Origin: Anaspis maculata
Lineage: Eukaryota > Arthropoda > Insecta > Coleoptera > Scraptiidae
Length of the DNA stretch: 64,000 nucleotides
Direction of reading: 5' to 3'
NCBI GenBank assembly: GCA_949128115.1
Contig: OX421964.1
Location: 32,542,177 to 32,606,176, forward strand
Positions 12,067 through 22,700 of this stretch are shown here, in pieces. Each line of letters begins with the position of its first letter. The stretch's first letter is position 1. The translations under genes and the position numbers were made by a program. The notes under the pieces were generated by a model. The model saw only the letters and a list, made by a program, of their open reading frames with translations, ran no database searches and was not told the origin of the DNA.

Positions 12067-13054
12067 AATCAATTTCACGGCTATCTGCATTAGAGCAAGC
12101 TATGGAAAAATTATTTTTTGTTGGTAGGAATGAGTAGGAATCCATAACCGTCGTCGCAGATAGTTTGTGTAAATGTGGTATGTGGAAAGGTTAGGTATTG
12201 TGGCAGATGTCACCCGTCGCGCGGTGTGATGCACATCAAGTCAAAATGTTTAGTTTTATTGGGGAAAACAGATAAACACGTGTTCCTCGGAGTGTAAATT
12301 TGCTACACACCGTCTTCACGGGTTGGTGGGTCTTTGCTTGTGCTCTGGTAGTGGCGGCCAGTGAGCCAGTGTATAAAATGACGCCAAAGGAAGTCAGCGG
12401 CAGCACTGAAGGAAAGAAAAATTAATGAAAATGCCTGTCCAGTGGCCCCAGTGAGGTTGAGAAAATTCGCTTCCATGGACATTGATTTATGGAGTTGCAC
12501 TGTACAAGACAAGACAGTCGAGACACGACGCGTGAGTGCACTCTGTGTTGGAAGATCTTCTCAACATGAAATTATTGACCATTTCATGTATGTATTCCCT
12601 TCTTCATCTTCTTCGGGCTTGTATGCTGTTTTAGTGTTGTAGAGCACGTAGTACTTTCTACTATCAGTCTTACTTCCCTTTAGTGCTACCGCTGACTTCC
12701 TTTGGCGTCATCCTCTGTGGGCGTCATTTAACACACTGGCTCACTGGCCGCCTCTACCAAAGCACAAGTAGTAAAGAGCCACCAACTAGGTGTCCAGCTA
12801 ATTGACACTCCGAGGAACACGTGTTTATCTGTTTTCCCCAAATAAACTGAACATTTTGACTTGACGTGCATCCCACCACGCGGCGGGTGACATCTGCCAC
12901 AAGACCTAACCTTTTCACAATCCCTGCTTTTCACATACCACATTTACACAAACCTTCTACGACGACGGTTATGGATTCCTACTCATTCCTACCAACAAAA
13001 AATAATTTTTCCATAGCTTGCTCTAATGCAGATAGCCGTGAAATTGATTATATA
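12064..13054. mobile_element. Foldback element (about 1 kb)
   Basis: Left arm from CTATAATCAATTTCACGGC, right arm ending GCCGTGAAATTGATTATATAG; arms about 340 bp, including a shared block with GTGAGCCAGTG and GACGCCAAAGGAAGTCAGCG, separated by a unique centre at about 12410-12680. ORFs at 12303-12512 and 12728-12943 are read from the arms. Confidence 0.8.
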
Positions 13055-13055
13055 G

Positions 13056-13162
13056 GCTGTCTGATTTCTACATGATTCTATAGTGGGCTACGATTCAGGC
13101 CGTGATCGGCCGATGGCGACCAGAAACACAGCCCACTAGAATAATGTTGAAATCAGACAGCT
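13056..13162. mobile_element. Short palindromic MITE
   Basis: GCTGTCTGATTTC at the left and GAAATCAGACAGC at the right; the arms extend about 33 bases to GTGGGC / GCCCAC. It immediately adjoins the preceding foldback. Confidence 0.65.
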
Positions 13163-13300
13163 AATAATAAAAGAAAGAAGAGAACTCCCTTCATTGGGCT
13201 GTGCCTGGGAGAAAAAAGAGTGAAAGAAATCGCTGTCGAAAAAGAGAACGAATGTTCCCTTTAAAATAGACCTCCCGGCAACCTTAATAATAACACAAGT

Positions 13301-14748
13301 AGTCCAGGAATTATAGAAAAAATAGCGAACAAAAATGAAAGGCAGCCGGATTTTTGTATATAAGCCCAGTTAAGCATGTAGTTTAACATACTAAAAGTCC
13401 TCAAGAATCCGGTGTGAGCTTCGGCCGTTGTGGCCTCGAGAAGAACTTGAGGATCAGTTTTTCGCGTATATCTCGTGAACAATAGCACTTGGGAAAAAAG
13501 TTTCCGAGAAGAAATTGTTGGAAATTTTATTGTCTACAAGAAAGGTCCTTACACATTTCATCGTCAGTCCTCTCCTTCTTCGTCAAAATACAAGAAAATC
13601 AAAATAGTTCAGATGCTCGATGCTGGAAGACTGTATGGACCTTGAGTTTTATGATAGCGGAGTGCCATTTCGTAGAGGTGTTGTTTGATCCACTCTCTTT
13701 TGATTGAAACTTGAAGCCATCAATACGAACTATGCCGGCGGCATATACAGGGTGGAATAAAAATAAAAAGTTGAACAAATGTACCTCAAGAAACAAAATA
13801 GGTGAAGACATGTAGGTAAATCGCCATAAATAATTCTGATTTCGTGTCATGAAGTCGTCGTAAACTTGAATTAAATATCTTGAGCCGTTCTTGAAATATC
13901 TTCAAAAGACTGGAGTTGTTACCGAAAAAACATTATTTTCGTCTACTTATCAGGAAAAAAGTTGACTGTGTTTTTCCTAAAAGTAGTTGGCCTAGAGAGG
14001 GTTTTCACTGTTATTTCATTTTAAATGTAATTTATCATTGTTTCAATTCAAAACACCAAGTTTCGATTCATTATCTGAAGAATTACTGATACACGGAAAA
14101 CTATTTTTTTTCGTAACGACTTCAGTCTTCTGAAGATATTTTCAGACATATTTTCAACATATTTGATCCAAGTTTACGACGACTTCATGACCATGATATT
14201 AGAAATATTTTTGGCGATTAACATGTCTTCACCTATTTTGATTCTTGAGGTACATTTGTTCAACGTTTTATTTTTATTCCATCCTGTATATGCCGCCGGC
14301 ATAGTTCGTATTGATAGCCTCAAGTTTCAATCAAAAGAGAGTGGCTCAAACAACACCTCTACGAAGTGGCACTCCGCTATCATAAAACTCAAGGTCCATA
14401 CAGTCTTCAGCATCGAGCATCTGGACTATTTTGATGTTCTTATGTTTTGACGAAGAAGAAGAAGAAGAGGACTGGCGGTGAAATGTGCGAGGACCTTTCT
14501 TGTAGACAATAAGATTTCCAACAATTTCTTTCCGGGAACTTTTTTCCCAAGTGCTATTGTTCACGAGATATACGCAAAAAAATGATCCTCAAGTTCTTCT
14601 CGAGGCCACAACGGCCGAAGCTCACACCGGATTCTTGAGGACTTTTAGTATGTTAAACTACATGCTTAACTGAGCTTATATACAAAAATCCGGCTGACTT
14701 TCATTTTTGTTCGCTATTTGCCATTCTTGCAGCTAAAATTCCTGGACT
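13301..14748. mobile_element. Foldback element with arms over 600 bp
   Basis: AGTCCAGGAATT (left) pairs with AATTCCTGGACT (right); arms run inward about 650 bp, through CGGCCGTTGTGGCCTCGAGA and the block holding TACAGGGTGGAAT / ATTCCATCCTGTA. The two similar frames at 13599-13850 and 14163-14450 are the same arm read twice and are not genes. A fragment of the outer arm recurs at 1748-1830. Confidence 0.85.
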
Positions 14749-15231
14749 AAAGAAATTCAAGTGTGATCATCAGAAATAAAATTCCATAATAGAAAAAACA
14801 CAAAATGAAACCTTTTATTTCTTTGGTAGGTTGTAGAACCTATCTGCGGATATAATATGTCAAGTGAAATAGGCACAGGAACGGAAGTATGTAGAAGGGA
14901 AGTGGTGATGATGTGGGAGATGGGTGAGGTGGAGGATTGCTTGATATTTTCGCGGCAAATTTAAAATCAGAAAAACCAGGATTTTGCTTGGAATCAGGAC
15001 AAATCAGTATTTTTGCTTAAAATTGTGAATGGTGACTCCCGCTAGTTCCGCTAATACAAACAGTACTGCAGACCGCTAGTTCTACGCTCACAGCTATGCG
15101 TGAAGCTATTATGGGAATAAAGGCAGATTGTTGAGTGAGAAATTATAGAAGGTTCAACCAATATCAGAACAGAAACAAAGTCCTTCCATTACTTCACTAC
15201 TCATCATATTATTAAAATTTATAATATTACA
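14749..15231. other. Intergenic, nothing recognised
   Basis: About 480 bp of AT-rich sequence between two foldbacks, without ORF or repeat that I can identify. Confidence 0.5.
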
Positions 15232-16774
15232 TACAGGTGGTCCATCCTAGCGTAATTATCCCATAGCGGTCTTACCCTTCAAGATAGAGAAAAAGATGTT
15301 AGAAAGAAGTTATATAGTTTGATGAGACCTATAACCTAAAATTATTTTCAGCTATACAGGTGTCCCATTTTGACGGGATCAACAAAACGTCATTTTTTTA
15401 AATGGAACATCCTATATTTTTTTACAGTTTCGGATTCAGCTTTTTTAATGTCTTAGGCCTGTATTTTTGTTTTTGAATTGTGTGGCAGTGCTACCAACTA
15501 AAAATTAAAAACTGAAAAAAAACGCATTTCCACAGTTATCTTGAAAAAATCGTAGCTGCCTTGCTTTTCAAAACTAAGAGATGAAACTTGACATGGTGAT
15601 AGTCAAGTCACAGACCAATATACCAATGTCAAAAAATTGCGATTTCTTGATACTGGGCGGCGTTCACAAAAAAAAATCAAATTTTATAATTTTCAAAGTC
15701 TCATAACTCATTTTTTCCAAATGGCATGCCCCTAATTTTATAACGTCATCTGATAGATTTTTTTATCCTCTTTCGTTTTTACTGGGGGTACCCTACCCTT
15801 GAACCTCATTTTTTTCGAGATAATCGGAATATTTTAACAAAATTTGTGATTTTTTTAATTTTTTTTCACAAAATGAGTTGGCCGTGATGAAAGACAGACA
15901 AGCCAAATAGTACGCAACTCTCAATTAGTCAGTCTGAATATTGTCGAACAAAAAAAAAAAGGCTTCAACGCAAAAAAAAAACAAAGTGAGATCCTGGATA
16001 TCTGGATTATTACCAGAATATCATATCAATCATTTTCTCTCCCGTAAAGTCATTTTTCTTTGTTCGACAATATTCAGACTGACTAACTGAGAGTTGCGTA
16101 CTATTTGGCTTGTCTGTCATTCATCACGGCCAACTCAATTTGTGAAAAAAAATAAAAAAATCACAAATTTTGTGAAAATTTCCGATTATCTCGAAAAAAA
16201 AGAAGTTTAAGGGTGGGGTACTCCTAGTAAAAATGAAAGAGGATAAAAAAGCTACCAGATAACGTTATAAAATTAGGGGCATGCTATTTGAAAAAAATGA
16301 GTTTGAGACTTTGAAAATTATAAAGTTTGATTTTTTTTGTGAACGCCGTTTTCGAGAAATCGCAATTTTTTGACATTGGGATATTGGTCTTTGACTTGAC
16401 TATCACCATGTCAAGTTTCATTTCTTAGTTTTGAAAAGCAAGGCCGGTACGATTTTTTCAAGATAACTGTGGAAATGCGAATTTTTTCAGTTTTTAATTT
16501 TTAGTTGGTAGCACTGCCACACAATTGGAAAACAAAAATACAGGCATAAGACAGTTGAAAAAGCTGAATCCAAAAATGCAAAAAAATATAGTGTTCCATT
16601 TAAAAAAATTGACGTTTTGTTGATCCCGTCAAAATGTATGGACACCTGTATAGCTGAAAATAATTTTAGGTTATAGGTCTCATCAAACCATATAACTTCT
16701 TTCTTACATCTTTTTCTCTATCTTGAACGATAAGACCGCTATGGGATAATTACGCTAGGATGGACCATCCTGTA
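15232..16774. mobile_element. Foldback element, 1.54 kb, arms about 715 bp
   Basis: TACAGGTGGTCCATCCTAGC inverts to GCTAGGATGGACCATCCTGTA. Arms 15232-15951 and 16058-16774 are highly similar and enclose about 105 bp of unique AT-rich centre. TA at both ends. No coding potential. Confidence 0.9.
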
Positions 16775-16789
16775 CAATAATGGGCGTTT

Positions 16790-16935
16790 TCCATTTAGCG
16801 ACACAAGTCGACTTGTGTCGACACAAACCGACACAAACGTGTTCCATTTGATCTGTATTCCTTTGTTTCATCGACACAAGCTAACACAAGCTGACACAAA
16901 CCGACACAAATGTTTTAAATGGAAAGCGCCCGATA
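16790..16935. repeat. CGACACAAG-rich imperfect repeat
   Basis: Several copies of CGACACAA(G/A) and its inverse between GGGCGTTTTCCATTTAGCG and AAATGGAAAGCGCCC, which are themselves inverted. The frame suggests a small element of about 145 bp whose body is a short tandem/inverted repeat. Confidence 0.6.
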
Positions 16936-17207
16936 TTAGCGTTGATATTAGGCCGGCCCAAGGCCGGCCGCACACCTAGGATGCAAATGTTGCGCCACAA
17001 ATGCGTTTCCACAAATGTGTCGGGCAGCATTTAACGCTCGCTTGTTTTTCAATCTGAGGCCGCACACTTGACATGCATTTGCAGCAAGAGGCGTTTGTAG
17101 CTAGGCAGCAACAGCAAATGCATTACACTCTCGCAGGAACCGACTTGTTCGATATTTGTTGCCTGAAGTGGAAGTGTGGCGTGAGCATGAAACAAAATCT
17201 GAGCGAA

Positions 17208-18757
17208 ACAATCATAGACCAGGCGGTATGTCGTTAAAATCACTACAATCTGGAAAAAACTCCGACCAAAGCTTTTATGGTGTCAAACTCTTCGTGAGGT
17301 CAGTGGGTATCTACCACTGAGTTTCCGCCCAAAAACGAGTTGTGCTGATTCCTCCACATCTGCACGAAGGTGAAGGATGCCTTGAAAGTGCAAAAATTCC
17401 TGCTAAACCTTCGTACTTTTTCGTTATATTTGCCTCAATGCAAACACACAACTCTTACGCAAACATTGGAAGCATCTGTCATTATCTCTGTGTCAGTCTT
17501 ACTGTTGGAAAAAAGATTTTTTTGGGTGGGTCAGATAAATTACATCTAATCGTTTTTCTACACATGAAAACGATGGAGCAACTTGTATTTTGTATGTTTT
17601 CTAATAACTCGTATCCATTGAACCAACATTGAACCCATTTATGGCGTTAAAATTTCAATAACAGCATTTTTGAAGATCCTGCCAGCTAAGAAGTGAATAA
17701 TTTGTACCCGCCTGTTCAGCAGCAATTTTTTCAATTTTACCAAACATCGTTTGCAAAAATTTTACAAGGAATGAAAAGCTCAATCTTTTCTCTAACTAGG
17801 TATATCGTGCCTGGCTTAATCGCGGCACGCACTTGAAAGTCTTAAAAACTTATTTCTTTTCGAGCGTTCCTATTTCACCCGCGTGCGGCTGTGCCTACTT
17901 GACATAGACCGGACTGATTACACGAGCTTAGAAATGTACTCTTTTCCAGCTTTAAAACACGACCATTATTATTAAGACTTTGTACATAGATTTATGAAGA
18001 AATTATATATTATTTTATCAATAATGGTCGTGTTATAAAGTTGGAAGAGAGTACATTTCCAAGCTTTTGTAATCAGTCCGGTCTATGTCAAGTAGGCACG
18101 GCCGCACGCGGATAAAATAGAGCAGCTCGAAAAGAAATCACTTTCTTACGCTTTCAAAAAGCGTGCCGCGGTTAAGGCAGACATAATATCATTAGAAAAG
18201 AGTTCCAGCTTGTCATTCCTTATAAAATTTTCGAGAACGGTGTTTGGTAAAATTGAAAAAACTGCTGCTGAACAGGCGGGTGAAAATTATTCACTTCTTA
18301 GCGGGCAACATCTTCAAAAATGCTGTTATTGAAATTTTAACACCATAAATGGGTTCAGTGGGTACGAGTTAATAGAAAACATTCAAAATACATGTTGCTC
18401 CATCGTTTTCTTGTGTGGAAAAACAATTAAATGTGATTTATCTGACCCGCACAAATAAAAAAAAATTTCAACAGTAAGACTGGCACAGAGATGATGACAA
18501 ATGCATTCAATGTTTGCGTAAGAGTAGTGTGTTTGCATTGAGACAAATAAAATGAAAAAGTACGGGGGTTTAACAGGTCTTTTTGCACCTTCAAGACATC
18601 TTTTACCTTTGGGCAGATGTGGAGGAATCAGCACAACTCGTTTTTGGGCGGAAACTCAGTGGTAGATACCTACTGACCTTAGGAAGAGTTTGACACCATA
18701 AAAGCTCCGGTCGGAATTTTTTCTGTCTAGAATGACCTACCGCCTGGCCTATCACTT
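17208..18757. repeat. 1.5-kb palindrome inside Harbinger element 1
   Basis: Arms of about 740 bp centred near 17990. GTGGTAGATAC / GTATCTACCAC and the block AAGTAGGCAC...GGTCGTGTT...GTACATTTC are read in both directions. The two ORFs starting MLIPPHLHEGEGCLE (17342, plus) and MLIPPHLPKGKRCLE (18634, minus) are the same arm read twice. Confidence 0.85.
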
Positions 18758-18793
18758 TTATTCAAGAAATCGAAAATGCCCTCAGCTGTATGA

Positions 18794-18979
18794 TCACACA
18801 TTATCAGAATAAAGCAACAGGAGGACGACAGAAATTACCTGGGCAAAAATCGGGAAGAAATTTTCCGAATGCAGACTGATTTTCGTTATAACGATGTACT
18901 CAAAAGCGACTTCTCTTCTTTTTGTTTGTAATAATTGGAATTGCCACATCAGAAAATCATCTTCGTCGGACGAAGACAT
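18794..18979 (-). pseudogene. Harbinger ORF start fragment (61 codons)
   Basis: MSSSDEDDFLMWQFQLLQTK has the acidic, Ser/Asp-rich start typical of Harbinger proteins (compare MISSDDSDIDE at 4521). A diverged inverse copy, MSSSDKDDF, starts at about 19236 on the plus strand in element 2. Neither has a catalytic domain. Confidence 0.45.
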
Positions 18980-19108
18980 GGTGCAAATGCAGTATGGCTG
19001 GTGTGCGTGCTTTTACCGCATTTGTAGCAAATGAAACAAATGCGGTACGACATATGTGGTGAGACATTTGTGGCTCCACATTTGTACCTTAGGTGTGCGG
19101 CCGGACTT

Positions 19109-19921
19109 AGTCCGGCCGCCACAAATGTCTTACCCACGATGCGTCTTACCTCTTACCACATATGTCGTACCGCATTTGTTTCATTTGCCACAAATGCGGT
19201 AAAAGCACGCACACCAGCCATACTGCATTTGCACCATGTCTTCGTCCGACAAAGATGATTTTTCTGATGTGAAAATTATTACAAACAAATAGAAAATAAT
19301 GTCGTTTTTGAGCAGTGCCGGATTTAGAAATGTGGAGGCCCTGGGGCGACAGTATCTTGTGGAGGCCTCGAGTTAAGCTTTTAGGAATAATACTAAGGAT
19401 AATAAGTAATAATAAATAAGGTGTTTTTCTGGTAAATTTGAGTTTGTGGAGGCCCCCAAATCGTGGTAACATGTGGGGGCCCCAGGGCGGTCGCCCCTGC
19501 TTAAATCCGGCACTGCTTTTGAGTACCTACATCTTTATTATAACGAGAATCGGTCTGCATTCGGAAAATTTCTTCCATATTTTTACCCAGGTTATTTCGG
19601 TCGTCCTCTTGTTGCTTTATTCCGATAATGTGTGATCATACAGCTGAGGATATTTTCGATTTCTTGAATAAAATTAATTGTTTCGCTCAGATTTTGTTTC
19701 ATGTTCACGCCACACTTCCACTTCAGGCAACAAATATCGAACAAGTCGGTTCCTGCGAGAGTGTAATGCATTTGCCGCCTAGCTGCAAACGCCTCTTGCT
19801 GCAAATGCATGTCAAGTGTGCGGCCTCAGATTGAAGAACATGCGAGCGTTAAATACTGCCAGACACATTTGTGGAAACGCATTTGTGGCGCAACATTTGC
19901 ACCCTAGGTGTGCGGCCGGCC
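19109..19921. mobile_element. Harbinger-type non-autonomous element 2
   Basis: Starts GTCCGGCCGCCACAAATG and ends GTGTGCGGCCGGCC followed by TTA. Most of it is an inverted copy of the ends and ORF stub of element 1, so the two meet head to head at 19108/19109. It carries an hAT MITE at 19313-19515. Confidence 0.68.
19313..19515. mobile_element. hAT MITE (203 bp) inserted in Harbinger element 2
   Basis: CAGTGCCGGATTTA and TAAATCCGGCACTG ends, flanked by TTTTTGAG and CTTTTGAG (7 of 8 bases). The inverted copy of the host sequence at 18896-18910 reads GTACTCAAAAGCGAC, the uninterrupted site, confirming insertion and duplication. Confidence 0.85.
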
Positions 19922-20027
19922 TTAGGAAACGATCTGCTGCAAAGCTGGTTTCAAAAGTTGTTTGAAGCGTGGCGTCATCTACCGGTCTACGAAAAAAAGA
20001 TGCCAGGTTGCCACGGCTTCCGACTGA

Positions 20028-20366
20028 TGGCCGGTTTATGCAGACTTAAAACTTAAAACTCAATACTTAAAACTTAAAACCTAAAACTTAAGGAAAATGG
20101 CGCAGTTTATGCAAATGTAAGATTTAACAAAAAGAACCAATCAAAAAGGTTTAAAAGTTACTTGTACTTGTACTTCAACTTGTAAAAGTTGAAAGTAGCG
20201 AACTTTCAAGCTCAAGAACATCGGATTAAGTCCGCAAGTGTTAAATCTTAAGTTTTAGGTGCATAAACAAACGTCACGGAACGCAATGGTTTAACCTCAC
20301 TTTTAACTTTATAAGTTTTAAGTGTTACGTGTTGAGTTTTAAGTTTTAAGTCTGCATAAACTGGCC
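20028..20366. mobile_element. MITE with repeated ACTTAAAAC subterminal units
   Basis: TGGCCGGTTTATGCAGACTT inverts to AAGTCTGCATAAACTGGCCA; flanked by TGA at both sides (20025-20027, 20367-20369). The ends contain five or more ACTTAAAAC/GTTTTAAGT units. It lies about 160 bp upstream of the ZAD gene's ATG, so it may sit near or in its promoter. Confidence 0.75.
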
Positions 20367-20528
20367 ATGACAGTGACAGCAGGTGACAGATGTGGGTGAC
20401 AGTGATGAGTTTTCCCCCCCTACCCCAGTTGTTGTGTTGAGAGGTTATGTTTACTTCTGATTCTGATGTTTACAGAAAGAAATAAGATCGAAATCTGAAT
20501 TTTGAACATAAAGATAGACTTGCTTAAG

Positions 20529-21734
20529 ATGGAGAACACTTCTGAAAAGACGTTGCTCATGTGTAGAGCTTGTTTGCTTCTGACTAAAGATGTTAGAGAA
20601 ATTTCCGAAGATAACTGTGTGGCTTCTGCAGTGGCTACAATTTCTCAAGAAGTAGGTGTACCAAAAATCTAGTGACTCCCCAAGGAACAGTTCTTCCGTC
20701 TCTGCATGGTTAGCTTTAAGATAATAATCGCTAATAATGCAACAGAATAAGCGGGCTGTCCCGAAGAAATTCCACCAACATTGAACTTTTTGATGAAGTT
20801 AACCATTTTGGATGGAAAAACTGGCACTATAGGCGCTAGGTATAGATATCTCTTTAAAATAAGTTGATTTTTTCAGGCGTACGATGACGATCAATTCTCT
20901 AAATTTCTTTGTTTAGACTGCTTCAACAGAGCCAAAGATATGTACCACTTTATCGACATGTTCAATAAATCTCAAGAAATTCTAATGAGCGGCATTAAAG
21001 CTGAAAATGAAGAAATCATCAATGATCCGATGGCGGAGAAACTGGAAATCGAAGAAGACCCGTTATTTGACGTGGAGGACAAGGAAATCGAATGGGACGG
21101 GGACATACAAGAAAAACCAAAAATTGAGTACACCTGCCCGGTTTGTGACTTGAAGTTCAAATATTTGAACAAGTTCTATAATCACATCGAACGATACGAG
21201 GAAATAGTATTCTGCAACTTGTGTGACGCGACTCCTTCCCCAAGTGGCAAACATTTCCTGGATCATTTGAAGGAATTTCACCCATTCGAGTGCCCGTATT
21301 GCAAGCAACACTGCAAGAACAGGAGAGGCCTCTCCAGGCACGTCACGAAAGCGCATAGCTCAATCGTCATGGAGTATGTGTGCGATGAGAAGGGGTGCAA
21401 AAAGGTATTTCGTAACAAACAAGCATTGAACAAGCACATCGATAAGCACAAGGCCGAGCTGAAGTTCAATTGTCAGATTTGCGGAAAGGGTTTCACTTGT
21501 TACGATAGCATGAGATATCACAGGCTGAAGCACACGGGCGGACAGCACCTGTGCAGCCACTGTGGTCGGAGGTTCTTGCAGGCTACGCATTTGAAGCAGC
21601 ACATGTGGAAACACACAGGAATCAGGCCTTTCAGCTGTGAGAACTGTGGAAAAAGCTTTGTCACAAGGAGGCTGGAAAGGAAGCATTATGAAGACAATGA
21701 AGCATGTGCCAGGAAGCAATCTGGGACGAAATAA
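20529..21734 (+). CDS. ZAD/C2H2 zinc-finger transcription factor, two exons, about 326 aa
   Basis: Probable nuclear DNA-binding protein. Exon 1 20529-20651 (41 codons) and exon 2 20877-21734; donor GTAGGT at 20652, acceptor TTTCAG at 20871-20876, phase 0. The ZAD motif is split by the intron: CRAC (C12, C15) in exon 1 and CLDC (C53, C56) in exon 2, the normal four-Cys zinc ligand set for dimerisation. An acidic linker (about residues 77-115) follows, then about six or seven C2H2-type fingers from residue 128 to 320: YTCPVC, FECPYC, YVCDEKGC, FNCQICGKGF, HLCSHCGRRF, FSCENCGKSF. The first two and the last depart from the standard histidine spacing. The start is the first ATG upstream of the ZAD. 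A decayed copy sits inverted at 25390-26095. The DNA target is unknown. Confidence 0.92.
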
Positions 21735-21735
21735 A
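21730..21735 (+). promoter_or_regulatory. AATAAA overlapping the ZAD-gene stop codon
   Basis: The TAA stop (21732-21734) lies inside an AATAAA hexamer. If used, the 3' UTR would be only about 15-25 nt; a palindromic MITE begins at 21777. The next AATAAA downstream is not close, so this may be the working signal, but no transcript evidence is available. Confidence 0.4.
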
Positions 21736-21776
21736 ACCTTTTGAACATTATTTCTTAGTATCATTTCATCACTTTT

Positions 21777-22032
21777 CGAGGGCTTCACAGCAGTACCTCG
21801 TAACTGAAAAATGGAACTTTTTACGGGAGCAGAAAAAAAAAACTGAATTAGTCCAATAGTACAGGGAATTACGATATTTTGCAACGTAACTGTAAACAGT
21901 ATAACTGCTCTTTGATAACATTGCAAAATATCATAATTTTCTGTACTATTTCAGGGACTTTTAATCAGTTGTTTTTGCTCTCCTGTAGAAAGTTCCATTT
22001 TTCAGTTACGAGATACTGCCGTGAAGCCCTCG
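21777..22032. mobile_element. Palindromic MITE directly 3' of the ZAD gene
   Basis: CGAGGGCTTCAC...GTAACTGAAAAATGGAAC and its inverse, 256 bp in total, with a near-complete internal palindrome around GCAAAATATC. It starts about 40 bp after the stop codon. Confidence 0.8.
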
Positions 22033-22700
22033 TTTTGTTATTGTACAGGGTGTTGCGTGGCAGGCTGGCTTTAAAACCGTTAAAAAAGTTTGGGGAAGCC
22101 TCGGGGGAATCTCTGAGAAGAATTTAGCTCATTATTCAACTTGATGGCACAGCGTCCACTCTGAAACTCAAACCCTGGGGCTTACGTGGGAGGTCATCTA
22201 TACGGGGAAAGTGCATGACCTTTAGCTATCAAGGCGTAGGACAAAGAGCCCATAGTGGTGAAGATAAGAACCACTCGTGGACTGGCAGAGTGGAGGGAAT
22301 GCTCAGAGTGTTTGCATTACACCGGTGTGCTCCTTGTGTAACTAGGGAATATACCACCGAAAGATTCACTTAACGCTCGTGCTCTACGCGGCGTTACTTG
22401 TCTCACACATAGCTCATACAAGTTTTTTAAGGAAACAAAACAATCGCTTTATAGCCATCTCCTCTGCATCAAGGAATGAAATGGTTCAGGTAATGTTGAT
22501 CCTTCGCAAAAAGCACATCACCCATTCCCATTGTCTTATCCAGAATTTATGCGGTTCTTTTCGTTTTTTGTCGCTCCCCCAAAATTGTTTGGTTGTGCCG
22601 TTTTGGGAAAATAATAGTAGGTAGGAGTTATGGTGTTTATTTGCAATGAATGGATAGGTACATAATTATTAAATGAACAATTTTGTCGATTGTTCACGCA
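22033..22700. other. Intergenic, nothing firmly recognised
   Basis: Begins with an isolated TACAGGGTGTTGCG (22045), like a transposon end. The 22130-22380 stretch is less AT-rich; GGCAGAGTGGAGG superficially resembles an A box, but no B box follows, so I do not call a tRNA or SINE. Confidence 0.4.

Larger units (their letters stand above)
16951..19108. mobile_element. Harbinger-type non-autonomous element 1, containing a large palindrome
   Basis: The left end begins GGCCGGCC and includes GGCCGGCCGCACACCTAGG after TTA; the right end GTGTGCGGCCGGA is followed by CTTA. The inner sequence keeps a minus-strand transposase start (18979 leftwards, MSSSDEDDFLMWQ). The region 17208-18757 is a separate palindrome. 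Together with element 2 it forms a composite flanked by TTA at 16948-16950 and 19922-19924. Confidence 0.68.

Noticed and set aside
13599..14450. Two similar small proteins on opposite strands (IVRIDGFKFQSKESGSNNTS type)
   Set aside because: Both are the same foldback arm read in each direction; no family match and the frame is not conserved beyond the arm.
17342..18634. Pair of MLIPPHL... ORFs suggesting a duplicated gene
   Set aside because: They are mirror images in the arms of the 1.5-kb palindrome; coding likeness follows from the inverted repeat.
22130..22330. Possible tRNA or tRNA-derived SINE (GGCAGAGTGGAGG)
   Set aside because: No B box (GGTTCGANTCC-like) at the right distance and no foldable acceptor stem seen.
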